The notes: generated by a model from the sequence alone, not told the origin. A stretch of DNA of 64,000 bases from Stenotrophomonas acidaminiphila (GCF_001431595.1 NZ_LDJO01000008.1:57460-121459), one strand, 5' to 3'. Numbered from the stretch's first letter, positions 27,649 through 36,528 are shown. Translations and numbers: made by a program.

Positions 27649-28776
27649 TCAGCGCGCGGCGGTCCCGGCCGATGCCGGTGCCGGCTCCAGGTAGAGCGCG
27701 CGCAGCCGCGCCCGGTCGGCGGCGCCGACCCCGAGCTGCTGTTCCAGGTAGGCATCGATCGATCCATGGTCGGCACGGATCTGGTCGAAGGCGGCGCTGA
27801 GGTACATCGGATCGGTGCCCATCAGCGCACGCAGCGCCGGCTCGGGCAGGCGCGACAACGCGCTCATGCCCGGGTCCTGCGTGGCGGAGGCATCCATGCG
27901 CGTACGCAGGCGCTGCAGGCTGGGCACGCGCTGGCTCATCGCGTAGTCGTTGACCACCACGTCGGGGGCCACGCCCAGCGCGGTCAGTACCAGTGCGGCG
28001 AGCAGGCCGGTCCGGTCCTTGCCGGCGCTGCAGTTGAACAGCAGTCCGTCGCCCTGCTTGAGCACGTCGAACGCCTCGCGGTAGCGCGCGGCGAACGCGG
28101 CCGGCATCTGCCGGTAGAAAGCGGCCATCAACCGCAGCGCGGTTTCCTGCGGGTCGCCGCCCATGGCGAAGGCGCCTGCGAACGCCTTCATGTCGAAGTC
28201 CTGCTGGTAATCCCAGGCGATGTAGCGCCCGCCGCGGGCGATGCGCCCGGCCTGCGTCGGCGAATGGCTGCGCTCGCGGCTGTCGCGCAGGTCGCAGATG
28301 GCCGTGATGCCCAGCCGCTGCAGGTAGGCATAGTCGGTGTCGGTCAGGTCGGCCATGACCCCGCTGCGGTACAGCCGGCCCCAGCGCACGCTGCGGCCAT
28401 CATCGGTGCGGTAACCGCCCAGGTCGCGGAAGTTCACCCCGCCCTGCAGCGGCAGCACGCGCTCGCCCAGGGTGGTCTCGTTGCCCTTGTTGTCGCCGAT
28501 CCACACGTAGGGACGTACCCCGCTGGCGTGCTCCAGTTCGACGCGACCGGCACTGCCGGCCACGTCATCGCGCAGCGTGGCGCCGTCCACCGGCTTGCCC
28601 GGTGCGGGAGCCAGGCCGACGTCCAGCTTCTCGGCGGGCACCAGCGCACCGCTCCAGACCACGGCGATACGCGTCGGCGAAAGGCGCTCGATCTGTACGT
28701 CGGCCGGCAGGCGGGCGTGCGCGGCGGAGGCGAGCGAGGCCAGGGCAAGCGCCAGGGCGGTTTTCCTGCATTGCAT
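27649..28776 (-). CDS. Exported tyrosine phosphatase-type protein
   Basis: A 375-residue protein with a Sec signal peptide (MQCRKTALALALASLASAAHA). An N-terminal beta-rich domain (residues about 25-115) is followed by a dual-specificity/tyrosine phosphatase domain of the Tyr_phosphatase_3 type. The phosphatase landmarks are NFRDLGGYRTDDG, RLYRSG and the P-loop NCSAGKDRTG, in which Cys and Arg are intact. The P-loop fits the C(x)5R rule. The start has GGGAG upstream. It lies 20 bases downstream of a TonB-dependent receptor, on the same strand, suggesting a shared transcript and a role in releasing phosphate or a dephosphorylated ligand in the periplasm. The substrate is unknown. Confidence 0.85.
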   Translation of the reverse strand: MQCRKTALALALASLASAAHARLPADVQIERLSPTRIAVVWSGALVPAEKLDVGLAPAPGKPVDGATLRDDVAGSAGRVELEHASGVRPYVWIGDNKGNETTLGERVLPLQGGVNFRDLGGYRTDDGRSVRWGRLYRSGVMADLTDTDYAYLQRLGITAICDLRDSRERSHSPTQAGRIARGGRYIAWDYQQDFDMKAFAGAFAMGGDPQETALRLMAAFYRQMPAAFAARYREAFDVLKQGDGLLFNCSAGKDRTGLLAALVLTALGVAPDVVVNDYAMSQRVPSLQRLRTRMDASATQDPGMSALSRLPEPALRALMGTDPMYLSAAFDQIRADHGSIDAYLEQQLGVGAADRARLRALYLEPAPASAGTAAR

Positions 28777-28796
28777 GGGGTCGGTTCTCCCGTCGG

Positions 28797-31088
28797 TCAG
28801 AAGCGGATGCTGATTTCCGCGCCGAAGGTGCGCGGGTCGTTGAAAATGCCGTAGGTGCCCAGCGAGGTGCTGCTGCTCTTGTAGAACAGGTGTTGCTCGT
28901 CGAGCAGGTTGCGCGACCACAACGCGAACTCGGCGGTCGCGCCGGTGCCGTTGAGCGGCACGTCGATCAGCGCGACGCGCGCGTTGACCACGAACGAGCT
29001 GTCGGTGAGCGTCTGCTCGATCTCGCTGGTGTAGAAGCCGTCGGACCAGTTGCCATCGACATGGAACTTCAGCGCCGCGGCGCCGAGCGGCAGCAGGTAG
29101 TCCACCGCCAGGCTGCCGGCGTTCTTCGGCGCGTACAGCGGCAACACGGTCACCACCGGGTTGCCTTCCACATAGGGATTGGGTGCCTGCAGCGCGCCGA
29201 TGTCGGTGTAGGCGTAGTTCAGGCTGAGCGTCAGGTAGTCCAGCGGCACGATGTTCAGCTCCACTTCCGCACCGCGCGAGGTGCCGGTGGTGGTGGCATT
29301 GGTGGTGTCGGAAACGGTACGGCTCTGCCCCGGCGCCAGCGGCAGGTAGAAATCCATCTGCTTGTTCTCGATGCGCGAATCGAACAGCGCCAGGTTCAGC
29401 CGCGCGCGGTTGTCCCAGAACTGCGATTTCAGGCCGAGCTCGAACGCGCTCACTTCCTCCGGCGCGAAGGCGCGGTAGCTGAACGAGCGCGAGTTCGCGC
29501 CGCCGGCCTTGAAGCCGGTGCTGTAGCGCAGGTAGGCCATCACCTCCCTGCCCAGGTCGTAGGCGATGTTGACCATCGGGTCGAAACGGCTCCACTTGCC
29601 GTCGAAGGCCAGGTCCGACGGCGCGTCGTTCAGGGTGCGCAGCACGCCTTCCTTCTTGTCGCGGGTCCAGCGGCCGCCCGCGGTCAGGTGCAGCCTGTCG
29701 AACGAGGCCGGCGTCCACGTCGCCTGGCCGAAGATGCCCAGGCTGTCGGTCCACGCCTTGCTGGCGCGGTCGATGCGGACCTTGCCCAGGTCCAGCGGCG
29801 CGTTGATCACCGTGTAGCTGCTGCCGTCCGCGTTCCAGCGCAGGGTGTTGGGCGTCTGCGCGTTGTCGGCCACCGCTTCCTTGTAGTAGAACGCGCCCAC
29901 CGCGTATTCCAGGGTGTCGGTGTTGCCGATCAACTGCAGTTCCTCGCTGTACTGGTGCTGCCACAGCTGGGCCAGGCTGTAGCGTCCGAACTCGCCATTG
30001 GGCGCGAAGGTGGAGATCGCATCGACCAGGCCCTGGTCGAACTGGCTCTGCCGCAGCTCGCGGTACGAGCTGATCGATTTCAGCTGCAGCGTGTCCGAGA
30101 GCATCCAGTCCATCACCAGCAGGTGCCCGTCGGTCTTGCCGACGCTGTCTTCCTGAGGGCCGCCGAAGATGGATCCGTCGCGGCGCCCGGTCGACGCGCC
30201 TTCGCGCTGCGCCTGGCTGGCATACGGGCCGGCCACCAGCAGTTGCGCGTGGTATGGCGTGGTCGCGTCGTAGGAGTAGTCGTAGGCATAGGTCGCCTGG
30301 AAGTCGGCGCTGGGCTGCCACAGCGTGGTGAAGCGCAGGCCGCGCTTGTCGTAGGCGTTGAAGTCGCGCTGGCCGCGCATCGGGTTGTCGGTGGTGCCGC
30401 CGCGCGAGTCGAGCACGCCGTCCAGCTTGAAGCTGAAATCGCCCACGCGCGGAAGGTCCAGGTGTGCGCCAGCGTTGTAGCCGCCGTAGTTGGACACGCC
30501 GGCGGTCGCCTTCAGGCCGAATTCGCCGGTCGGCTGGCGGGTGATCACGCTGATCGCCCCGCCCTCGGTGTTGCGCCCGAACAGCGTGCCCTGCGGGCCC
30601 TTCAGCACTTCGATCCGCTCCACGTCGTACAGCGCCATGCCCAGGCCCTGCGAGCGGCCCAGGAACACGCCGTCCACGTACACGCCGACGCCGGCGTCGC
30701 GTGCCGGCTGGTTGGCATCGCCCGAGGCGCCGATGCCGCGCATGCCGATGTTCAGCGCCGAGGAGCGGGTGGCGAACGGCGCCACCCGCAGCGAGGGCAC
30801 CGAGCCGTCGGCCAGGCTGGCCAGCGAGATCGCATGGCGGTCGGCCAGCGCTTCGGCGCCGACCACCGATACCGAAATCGGCGTTTCCTGCAGGTTGGTC
30901 TCGCGCTTCTGCGCGCTGACCACCACCGAATCCAGGGTGGTGGCCGCCATCGCTTCGAGGCCGGCGGCGGGCGCGTCTTCCGGGCGGTCGTCGGCGAACG
31001 CCGGCAGTGCCGCCGAGGCAACGGCCAACAGCACCGCGGCACGGGTATGCAGCACGCCGGCCACCGCTCGTGAAAGAGGATGGGTCAT
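28797..31088 (-). CDS. TonB-dependent outer-membrane receptor
   Basis: A 763-residue TonB-dependent receptor. The start at 31088 (MTHPLSRAVAGV) gives a normal signal peptide; the frame open upstream to 31163 would cross the operator palindrome. After the signal is a TonB-box-like stretch (TTLDSVVVSAQKRETNLQ, about residues 50-67). The plug domain follows, with GVGVYVDGVFLGRSQGL and DVERIEVLKGPQGTLFGRN, and then a beta-barrel ending in GAEISIRF with the terminal Phe. The FGRN-TEGGAIS turn is typical of the large xanthomonad and sphingomonad receptor groups whose ligands are plant or aromatic compounds. It is divergent from the TetR gene and likely under its control. The ligand is not identifiable. 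Confidence 0.9.
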   Translation of the reverse strand: MTHPLSRAVAGVLHTRAAVLLAVASAALPAFADDRPEDAPAAGLEAMAATTLDSVVVSAQKRETNLQETPISVSVVGAEALADRHAISLASLADGSVPSLRVAPFATRSSALNIGMRGIGASGDANQPARDAGVGVYVDGVFLGRSQGLGMALYDVERIEVLKGPQGTLFGRNTEGGAISVITRQPTGEFGLKATAGVSNYGGYNAGAHLDLPRVGDFSFKLDGVLDSRGGTTDNPMRGQRDFNAYDKRGLRFTTLWQPSADFQATYAYDYSYDATTPYHAQLLVAGPYASQAQREGASTGRRDGSIFGGPQEDSVGKTDGHLLVMDWMLSDTLQLKSISSYRELRQSQFDQGLVDAISTFAPNGEFGRYSLAQLWQHQYSEELQLIGNTDTLEYAVGAFYYKEAVADNAQTPNTLRWNADGSSYTVINAPLDLGKVRIDRASKAWTDSLGIFGQATWTPASFDRLHLTAGGRWTRDKKEGVLRTLNDAPSDLAFDGKWSRFDPMVNIAYDLGREVMAYLRYSTGFKAGGANSRSFSYRAFAPEEVSAFELGLKSQFWDNRARLNLALFDSRIENKQMDFYLPLAPGQSRTVSDTTNATTTGTSRGAEVELNIVPLDYLTLSLNYAYTDIGALQAPNPYVEGNPVVTVLPLYAPKNAGSLAVDYLLPLGAAALKFHVDGNWSDGFYTSEIEQTLTDSSFVVNARVALIDVPLNGTGATAEFALWSRNLLDEQHLFYKSSSTSLGTYGIFNDPRTFGAEISIRF

Positions 31089-31142
31089 GGTCTGGGTACT
31101 CGTCGTAGGTAGGAGGCGCGACGGATTCTGGTGGCCGGAAAT

Positions 31143-31168
31143 GACAGGTGAATGACCGTTCACCTGTC
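31143..31168. promoter_or_regulatory. Palindromic operator between the TonB receptor and tetR
   Basis: A perfect inverted repeat of 10 bp per arm (GACAGGTGAA and TTCACCTGTC) around a 6-base centre (TGACCG). It lies between the divergent TonB-receptor and TetR genes, 55 bases before the receptor start and 54 before the regulator start. The position and symmetry fit a TetR-type operator that controls both genes. Confidence 0.75.
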
Positions 31169-31221
31169 GTGGATTCGGTTACCCTGCGCGGCCAGAGCCA
31201 TCCCGGGGCCATGCAGAACCG

Positions 31222-31851
31222 ATGAGTCCGACCGCACCTCCGGCCGCCAGGCCGCCCTCCGAGTACGCGCAACAGCAACGCCGCCGCATCCTCGAGGCCG
31301 CGCGCAGGTGCTGCATCGGCAATGGGCTCGAAGCCACCTCGATGGCCGACATCGCCACCGAAGCGGGAATCAGCATCAGCCTGCTGTACCGGTATTTCGC
31401 CAACAAGCGCGCCATCATCCTGGCGATGGTGCAGATGCAGCTGGACGAGGACCGGCAGGGCCTGGACAAGGTGCCGGTCACCTCCGACTTCGTCGGCGAA
31501 CTCATCACCGCCTACGCGGCGTGGGGCCGCGGCGCGCCGGACATGCGGCATGCCGGTCTGCTGTCGGAGATCAGCGCGCTGGGGCTGCGCGACGCGCAGG
31601 TGGCGGAGGTCCTGAACCGGTTCGAGCGCGAATCATGCGAAGACCTGGCGCAGTGGCTGCGGCGCCGGGCCGATGCCCGTGGCGTGGCCCTCGACCCGGA
31701 AGACGCGGCGCTGCGCGCGGTGTTCATGCGCTGCTTCATCAACGGCCTTGCCGTGCATGCGATCCACGATCCGGACATGGACACCGCGCGGCTGCGCGCG
31801 CTGCTGACACGGGCCCTGGCCCTGGGACTGGGCGACGACGCGCGCGACTGA
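31222..31851 (+). CDS. TetR/AcrR family transcriptional regulator
   Basis: A 209-residue TetR-type repressor. The N-terminal HTH is clear: RRRILEAARRCCIGNGLEATSMADIATEAGISISLLYRYFANKR spans residues about 20-63 and includes the GISISLLYRYF recognition helix. The C-terminal ligand-binding domain is all-helical and includes FNGL-like MRCFINGLAVHAIHD. The start ATG follows the divergent operator. It probably senses a small molecule imported by or related to the adjacent TonB receptor and controls the receptor-phosphatase pair. Whether it also touches the flanking pigment genes is open. Its stop lies 27 bases from the end of the convergent pigment dehydratase gene. Confidence 0.88.
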   Translation: MSPTAPPAARPPSEYAQQQRRRILEAARRCCIGNGLEATSMADIATEAGISISLLYRYFANKRAIILAMVQMQLDEDRQGLDKVPVTSDFVGELITAYAAWGRGAPDMRHAGLLSEISALGLRDAQVAEVLNRFERESCEDLAQWLRRRADARGVALDPEDAALRAVFMRCFINGLAVHAIHDPDMDTARLRALLTRALALGLGDDARD

Positions 31852-31878
31852 GGCACGACCGCCGCGACCGCGGCTGGG

Positions 31879-32328
31879 TCAGTCCTGTCCGGGAAGCGGC
31901 CGCGGCTGCAGCATCACCGCGGCCCGGCCTGCGGCCAGCACGCGGCTGCCATGGGTGATGCGGAAGCCATACTGCTGGCTGTTTTCGGCCTCGGCCAGCA
32001 CCTGTGCGGTCGCCTCGATGGCGCCGTCGAGATCGTCGATGCGTGCCACGTGCAGCTGCACGTCGCGCAGCGCCACCAGCACCCCGGGCACCACCGCGCC
32101 GCCACGCTGGCGCGCACGCAGGCCGCCATGCACCGCCATCGCCTGGGCGCCGTACTCGCACAGGTGGATCGCGCGCAGCCGGCCGTCGCTGCGCAGCGGA
32201 TGCGCCGGGTCGCGGTGGTTGCGCGCGCGCAGGACGATGTCCGTGGCGGTCCACGCCAGCACTTCGTCCCACAGGCACATGTCGCCCTGGTGCGGCACCA
32301 GCTGCAGGATGTCCTCACGCGCCAGCAT
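31879..32328 (-). CDS. Hotdog-fold 3-hydroxyacyl-ACP dehydratase (ApeP-like)
   Basis: A 149-residue hotdog-fold dehydratase. The family N-terminus appears as ILQLVPHQGDMCLWDEVLAW (catalytic His near residue 13), and the helix RAIHLCEYGAQAMAVHGGL holds the acidic residue. The later strand RITHGSRVLAAGRAAVMLQP is typical. It should remove water from the 3-hydroxyacyl chain to build the conjugated double bonds. Its first bases overlap the exporter gene by 14, making it the last gene of the minus-strand pigment operon before the inserted receptor module. Confidence 0.85.
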   Translation of the reverse strand: MLAREDILQLVPHQGDMCLWDEVLAWTATDIVLRARNHRDPAHPLRSDGRLRAIHLCEYGAQAMAVHGGLRARQRGGAVVPGVLVALRDVQLHVARIDDLDGAIEATAQVLAEAENSQQYGFRITHGSRVLAAGRAAVMLQPRPLPGQD

Positions 32329-34654
32329 CGGCGGCCTCCTGCCAGGGATGGCGCGATATCAGCAGCGCCAGCACGAAGTTGCACACCACGCCCAGCGCCA
32401 CGGTGGTACCGATCGCACGCAGCACCGGTATCGAGGACAGCCCGAGCAGGCTGAACACCAGCAGCGTCATCGCGCTGCACACCAGCAGCCCGTGCAGGGT
32501 ACGCAGCTGGTCGTCGAGGCTGTCGCCGGCGTGCTCGAAGAACAGGCCGTAGTCCAGGCCCAGGCCGGCGGCGAGGATCAACCCGATCAGGTGGAACAGG
32601 TTCAGTTCGACGCCGCTGGCGCGCAGCAGCGCCAGCACCACCAGCGTGGTCAGCAGCATCGGCAGCAGCACCCGCAGCGCGCGCCGCGGCGAGCGCAGCG
32701 CCGCCCACACCGTGGCTGACAACAGCAGCACCGCCACCGCCAGCGCCATCAGCACGCGGCCGCGATACTCGGCCACCAGCGACTCGGAGGCATGCTTCAG
32801 GTCCAGCAGTTCGGCGCCATGCAGGCGCGCGCTGGTGGCCACCGCGGCCACGTCGTGCAGTCCGCTCAGCGACACCAGCGCGGTGGCGTGGCCATGGCCC
32901 TGCAGCAGCAGGCCATCGACCGCGGTGGCCAGTGGCGTGCCGTGCAGGTCCTGCGGCTGCAGCACCGGTGCGCCGCGGGCACGCTGCACGTCGGCGATGA
33001 ACGGCTCGAAGGCGTCATCGCGGAACGGGGTTGCGGCCACCGCCGCGGCCAGCGCGCCGCGCAGCGTGGCTTCGTCCGGCAACCGCTGTTGCCGCTGGCG
33101 CTGCAGCGCGGCGCTGGGCAGGTAGCGCGCGGCCATGTCGTAGCGGTCCAGCGCGCCGTCGGCGACCAGCTGCTCCAGCACCGGCCGCAGGCCTTCGCTG
33201 GCAGCCAGCGCCGCCTGCGCATCGGCGCCCCGCACGGTGATCACGTAGCGCACGTCGGGCGCGCCGAGTTCGCCGCGCAGCTGCGCATCGCGCTGCAGGT
33301 CGGCCGGATCCACCGGCGTCAGCTTGCCCAGGTCGTTCTGCCAGAACGGCCCCGGCGCCCACACCAGCACCGCCAGCGCCGCAACCGCCAGCACCGCCAG
33401 CGACCGGCGTGGGCGCGGCAGCCGCCGGGTATGGCGCCACAACCGCGCCAGCCGCGCCGAATCGGCGAAGTCGCGGGTGGCCGGGTCGACCAGCGCCGGC
33501 AGCAGGTAACGCGTGGCCAGCGCCGCGGTGGCCAGCGCGGTGATGGTGAACACCGACAACTGCTTCAGGCCATCGACGCCGGAGAACAGGAAGGTGAGGT
33601 AGGCGATGCAGGTGGCGACCACCCCGGTGCCCAGGGTCGGCCACAGCGCGCGCACGTTGTCCCACGGCGAACGGCCCGGGCGTTCGTGGCTGAAGAAATG
33701 GATCGGATAATCCTGCACCACGCCGATCAGGGTGAACCCGAAGGCGATGGTGATGCCGTGCACGCCGTCGAAGGCCAGCGCCACCGCCGACAACCCGGCC
33801 AGGCCGGCGCTGGCCAGCGGCAGGAAACCCAGGATCGGCATCTTCCAGCTGCGGTAGGCGATCCACAGCAGCAGGATCATGCCGAGCGTGTCGATGGTGC
33901 CGATGGTGCCGGCCTCGCGCGCGGTGCGGTTGCCGATCTTCACCGAGAACGCGCCCGGCCCGCTCATCTCCAGGCGGCTGCCGCTGTCGCCGGCGATGCC
34001 CGCGAACGCGGCCGTGATGGTGTCCACCGCCTGCTGCTGCGCGCCGGGGTCGAAACCGGCCGCGCGCGTCTGCACCAGCAGCAGCGCCTGGCGGCCGCTG
34101 CGGTCGAACCAGACCTCGTCGATGCGTTGCGGCGCGTTGGCCGGCTGCAGCGCCTCGGCCACGCGCAGCACCTGCAACGTGGGATCGGACGGCAGCAGCG
34201 GCTCGACCAGCGCCCCGGCCGGCGAGCCCAGGTCCTGCAGCCGTGCCTGCAGTTCCTCGCCCAGGCGATCGGCGCTGAACGCATCGGCGGGCAGCGCGTC
34301 GATCAGGTAGCGATAGGGCAGCAGCCGCTCGGGAAAGGCCTCCAGCCCGGCCTGGCCGCCATTGGCGACCAGCTCGAACTGCGGGTCGTCCGCCAGCGCC
34401 TGGTGCAGTTGCCGCGACTGCTCGGCCAGTTGCTCCGGCGCGGCACCGGACAGCGCCAGCAGCAGCAGCCGCGCGCCCGGGCCTTCGCCCAGTTCGTCGA
34501 GCAGCAGCTTCTGTGCCGGGGTGCGTGCATCGGGCATGAACTTGCGCAGGTCGCCGCTGACCTGCATGCGCCCGCTCAGCCAGGCGGTGAGCAGGCCCAG
34601 CAGCAGCAACCAGGTGATCGCCAGGCCGATGCGCAGGCGCGGGGTGAGCTTCAA
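32315..34654 (-). CDS. MMPL/RND-type exporter of the pigment cluster
   Basis: A 779-residue inner-membrane transporter of the RND superfamily (MMPL-like), as found in every aryl polyene cluster I know. It has 12 predicted helices in two repeats, each led by one helix and a large periplasmic loop: MKLTPRLRIGLAITWLLLLG, then the loop, then TLGMILLLWIAYRSWKMPILG onward, and a second set beginning LAVLAVAALAVLVWAPGPFW. The GVVQDYPIHFFSHERPG segment (about residues 312-328) carries the conserved Asp of helix 4. It probably moves the finished aryl polyene lipid out of the inner membrane with the LolA-like partner. The ATG overlaps the LolA stop (ATGA). Confidence 0.88.
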   Translation of the reverse strand: MKLTPRLRIGLAITWLLLLGLLTAWLSGRMQVSGDLRKFMPDARTPAQKLLLDELGEGPGARLLLLALSGAAPEQLAEQSRQLHQALADDPQFELVANGGQAGLEAFPERLLPYRYLIDALPADAFSADRLGEELQARLQDLGSPAGALVEPLLPSDPTLQVLRVAEALQPANAPQRIDEVWFDRSGRQALLLVQTRAAGFDPGAQQQAVDTITAAFAGIAGDSGSRLEMSGPGAFSVKIGNRTAREAGTIGTIDTLGMILLLWIAYRSWKMPILGFLPLASAGLAGLSAVALAFDGVHGITIAFGFTLIGVVQDYPIHFFSHERPGRSPWDNVRALWPTLGTGVVATCIAYLTFLFSGVDGLKQLSVFTITALATAALATRYLLPALVDPATRDFADSARLARLWRHTRRLPRPRRSLAVLAVAALAVLVWAPGPFWQNDLGKLTPVDPADLQRDAQLRGELGAPDVRYVITVRGADAQAALAASEGLRPVLEQLVADGALDRYDMAARYLPSAALQRQRQQRLPDEATLRGALAAAVAATPFRDDAFEPFIADVQRARGAPVLQPQDLHGTPLATAVDGLLLQGHGHATALVSLSGLHDVAAVATSARLHGAELLDLKHASESLVAEYRGRVLMALAVAVLLLSATVWAALRSPRRALRVLLPMLLTTLVVLALLRASGVELNLFHLIGLILAAGLGLDYGLFFEHAGDSLDDQLRTLHGLLVCSAMTLLVFSLLGLSSIPVLRAIGTTVALGVVCNFVLALLISRHPWQEAADAGA

Positions 34655-35355
34655 CGCCGGCTCCCGTCCAGGCCCGGAGCGGCGACGGAACCGGCCTGCG
34701 CGCCGTCATGGCACAGCGCGGCCAGGGCATCGGCTTGGCGCACGCCATCGGCGGCAGTGGCCGCAGCACCCAGCAGGGTACGCTGCAGTTCGCCCCGCGC
34801 CGGCTGCGTTTCGATGCAGCGCAGCTCGCCGTCGCGCCCCCGCAGCGTCACCGCACGCACCCGCGCCGCCAGCGCCTGGGCCCTGGGCGTGAGCACCAGC
34901 TGCCAGCGCTGCGCGGTGCCCGACGCCTGCAGGCGGTAGGCCTGTTCGAGCGCGGCCAGGTCGCCGGACAGCAGCGCGCCGAAGCTGGCCTGCAGGTCCG
35001 ACAGCTCCGGCACGCGCTGCAGCGAGAACACCCGCGGCGGCTTGCCGGCGCGGGCGATGCTGACCTTGCCATCGGCGATCGTGGTGGTTTCGGCATAGGG
35101 CACGCGCACTTCGCGCACCAGCGTGGCCGTGTCCGGGCGGCGGTAGCGGCCTTCGACCCGCAACGGTTCCTTCAGCAGCGCCGAGCCGCGCAGTTCGACG
35201 AAGCCGGTCTGGCTGGGCGCCGGCTGCGCCAACCGGCGCAGGATCCACCCCGCGTCAACGTCGGCCGCCATCGCCGGCGCGCTGGCCCAGGCGGCCAGCA
35301 GCGCCGCTGCCGTCAGGCGGCGCAGGAGGTGAGGCTTGGGAATGCCAGAAATCAT
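34651..35355 (-). CDS. LolA-like periplasmic carrier of the pigment cluster
   Basis: A 234-residue exported protein of the LolA fold. The start at 35355 (MISGIPKPHLLRRLTAAALL) gives a signal peptide ending at AMAADV. The mature part has the LolA layout: ILRRLAQPAPSQTGFVELRGSALL, GRYRRPDTATLVREVRVPYAET, ISIARAGK and SFGALLSGDLAALEQAYRL. It should shuttle the hydrophobic pigment, or its lipid form, across the periplasm. Its 5' end overlaps the acyltransferase gene by 101 bases in a different frame, which is unusually long, so either start or stop of that pair may be annotated too far. The stop overlaps the exporter start. Confidence 0.8.
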   Translation of the reverse strand: MISGIPKPHLLRRLTAAALLAAWASAPAMAADVDAGWILRRLAQPAPSQTGFVELRGSALLKEPLRVEGRYRRPDTATLVREVRVPYAETTTIADGKVSIARAGKPPRVFSLQRVPELSDLQASFGALLSGDLAALEQAYRLQASGTAQRWQLVLTPRAQALAARVRAVTLRGRDGELRCIETQPARGELQRTLLGAAATAADGVRQADALAALCHDGAQAGSVAAPGLDGSRR

Positions 35356-36235
35356 AGAAATTGAACCAGTTCCAGGGAGCGCCGCGCAGGTGGTGTTCGA
35401 GCCTGCCGGCATAACGGTGAACCAGCGCCGACAGGGCCTCGGCCCGCTGCGCGCGCGGTACGTCGACCGCGGTCGCGAACGGCTCGAACAGCAGATCGTA
35501 GCGGTTGCCGCCGCGGTACAGGCCAAAGGCCAGCATCACCGGCGCCTTGAGCACGCTGGCGATCAGCCACGGTGCGGTCGGGAACGGCGCCGGCGTCCCG
35601 AGCAGCGGCGCTGCCAGCGCGGTTTCGCCCGGCCGCGCACGGTCCACCAGCAACGCCACCATCGCCCCTTCCTGCAGCGCCTGCTGGATCGCCAGCACCA
35701 CCGCCGGCCCGCCCTGCCCGGCATCGATGATGCCCGCGGCCAGGCCGGGGTCGAGCTCGGCCAGCAGTTCGGTGATGGCGGCATTGTGGCCACGGTCCAG
35801 CAGCACGCGCAGTTTCAGGTCCGGCCGTTGCCGGCCCAGCGCGCGCAGCGCGTCGAAGCTGCCCAGGTGCGAGCCGAACAGCAGCACGCCGCGGCCTTCG
35901 TCCAGCCGCGCAAGCAGCTCGCCGGTGCCTTCGGTGCGGATGTCGAACAGGTCCATGCGCCCGCCGAGCAGGAACACCCGGTCGAGGATGGTGGCGGCGA
36001 AGGTGTGGATGTGGCGCGCCACGTCACGCAGCCGGGCGCGGCGGCCCAGCACGCGGCCGAGGTAGGCGCGCGAGGCGCGGCGCTCGCTGGCGCGTACCAG
36101 CAGGAAGTAACCGGTGATCGGATACAGGCAGAGCCGGGCGATGCCGCGCCCGCCGTGGCGGGCGATGGCCGCGATCAGGCGGATAGCGGCGCGGCCACCG
36201 CCCTCGGGGCGGCGCTTCCAGTCGGCATCGCTCAT
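35255..36235 (-). CDS. LpxL/HtrB-like acyltransferase of the pigment cluster
   Basis: A 326-residue lysophospholipid acyltransferase of the LpxL type. The N-terminal membrane-associated region includes IARLCLYPITGYFLLV. The catalytic HX4D motif is in FGSHLGSFDALRALG (about residues 121-135), followed by VALLVDRARPGETA. The conserved family tail is WNWFNFYDFWHSQ near residue 294. About 32 further Pro/Gly/Arg-rich residues overlap the LolA signal peptide region and are unlike the family, so the functional protein probably ends near the conserved tail. It should acylate a glycerol or sugar head group with the aryl polyene chain. The start overlaps the stop of the next gene upstream on this strand by ATGA. 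Confidence 0.82.
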   Translation of the reverse strand: MSDADWKRRPEGGGRAAIRLIAAIARHGGRGIARLCLYPITGYFLLVRASERRASRAYLGRVLGRRARLRDVARHIHTFAATILDRVFLLGGRMDLFDIRTEGTGELLARLDEGRGVLLFGSHLGSFDALRALGRQRPDLKLRVLLDRGHNAAITELLAELDPGLAAGIIDAGQGGPAVVLAIQQALQEGAMVALLVDRARPGETALAAPLLGTPAPFPTAPWLIASVLKAPVMLAFGLYRGGNRYDLLFEPFATAVDVPRAQRAEALSALVHRYAGRLEHHLRGAPWNWFNFYDFWHSQASPPAPPDGSGAAGRLGQRAGDGGRR

Positions 36236-36528
36236 GCCACCGGTCCGCCGCCGGCCACCAGTTCACCGCGTGCAAGCAGTTCGTGGCCACGCCACACCCG
36301 GAACTTCCAGTGCGGCGCACCGCCGTCCAGTTCGATCCGTGCCTCCTGCCCGGGCAGCAGCGGCGCCATGAACTTCACCTGCGGCAGGCGCAGCGCGCCC
36401 AGCGGTCCCCCGGCCGCGGCCTCGACGGCGCGCATGACCTGCTCCAGCACCACCACGCCCGGCACCAGCGGCCGCCCCGGGAAATGGCCGGGCAGGCAGG
36501 GATGGTCGGGACGGATGCTGAACTGCAT
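36232..36528 (-). CDS. Short hotdog dehydratase (ApeI-like)
   Basis: A 98-residue FabA/FabZ-like hotdog protein that matches the small ApeI dehydratase of aryl polyene systems. The catalytic region is FSIRPDHPCLPGHFPGRPLVPGV (His near residue 14). It is followed by VVLEQVMRAVE with the acidic helix residue, and by LRLPQVKFMAPLLPGQEARIEL. It should work alongside the larger dehydratase. The start at 36528 fits family length. The stop overlaps the acyltransferase start by ATGA, and 50 bases separate it from the membrane protein upstream. Confidence 0.85.
   Translation of the reverse strand: MQFSIRPDHPCLPGHFPGRPLVPGVVVLEQVMRAVEAAAGGPLGALRLPQVKFMAPLLPGQEARIELDGGAPHWKFRVWRGHELLARGELVAGGGPVA

Noticed and set aside
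32315..34939. Very long open frames on the strand opposite to the exporter and other high-GC genes (for example over 700 codons at 32792-34939).
   Set aside because: They are antisense shadows of GC-rich codons, with Gln/His/Arg-rich composition and no recognisable domain.
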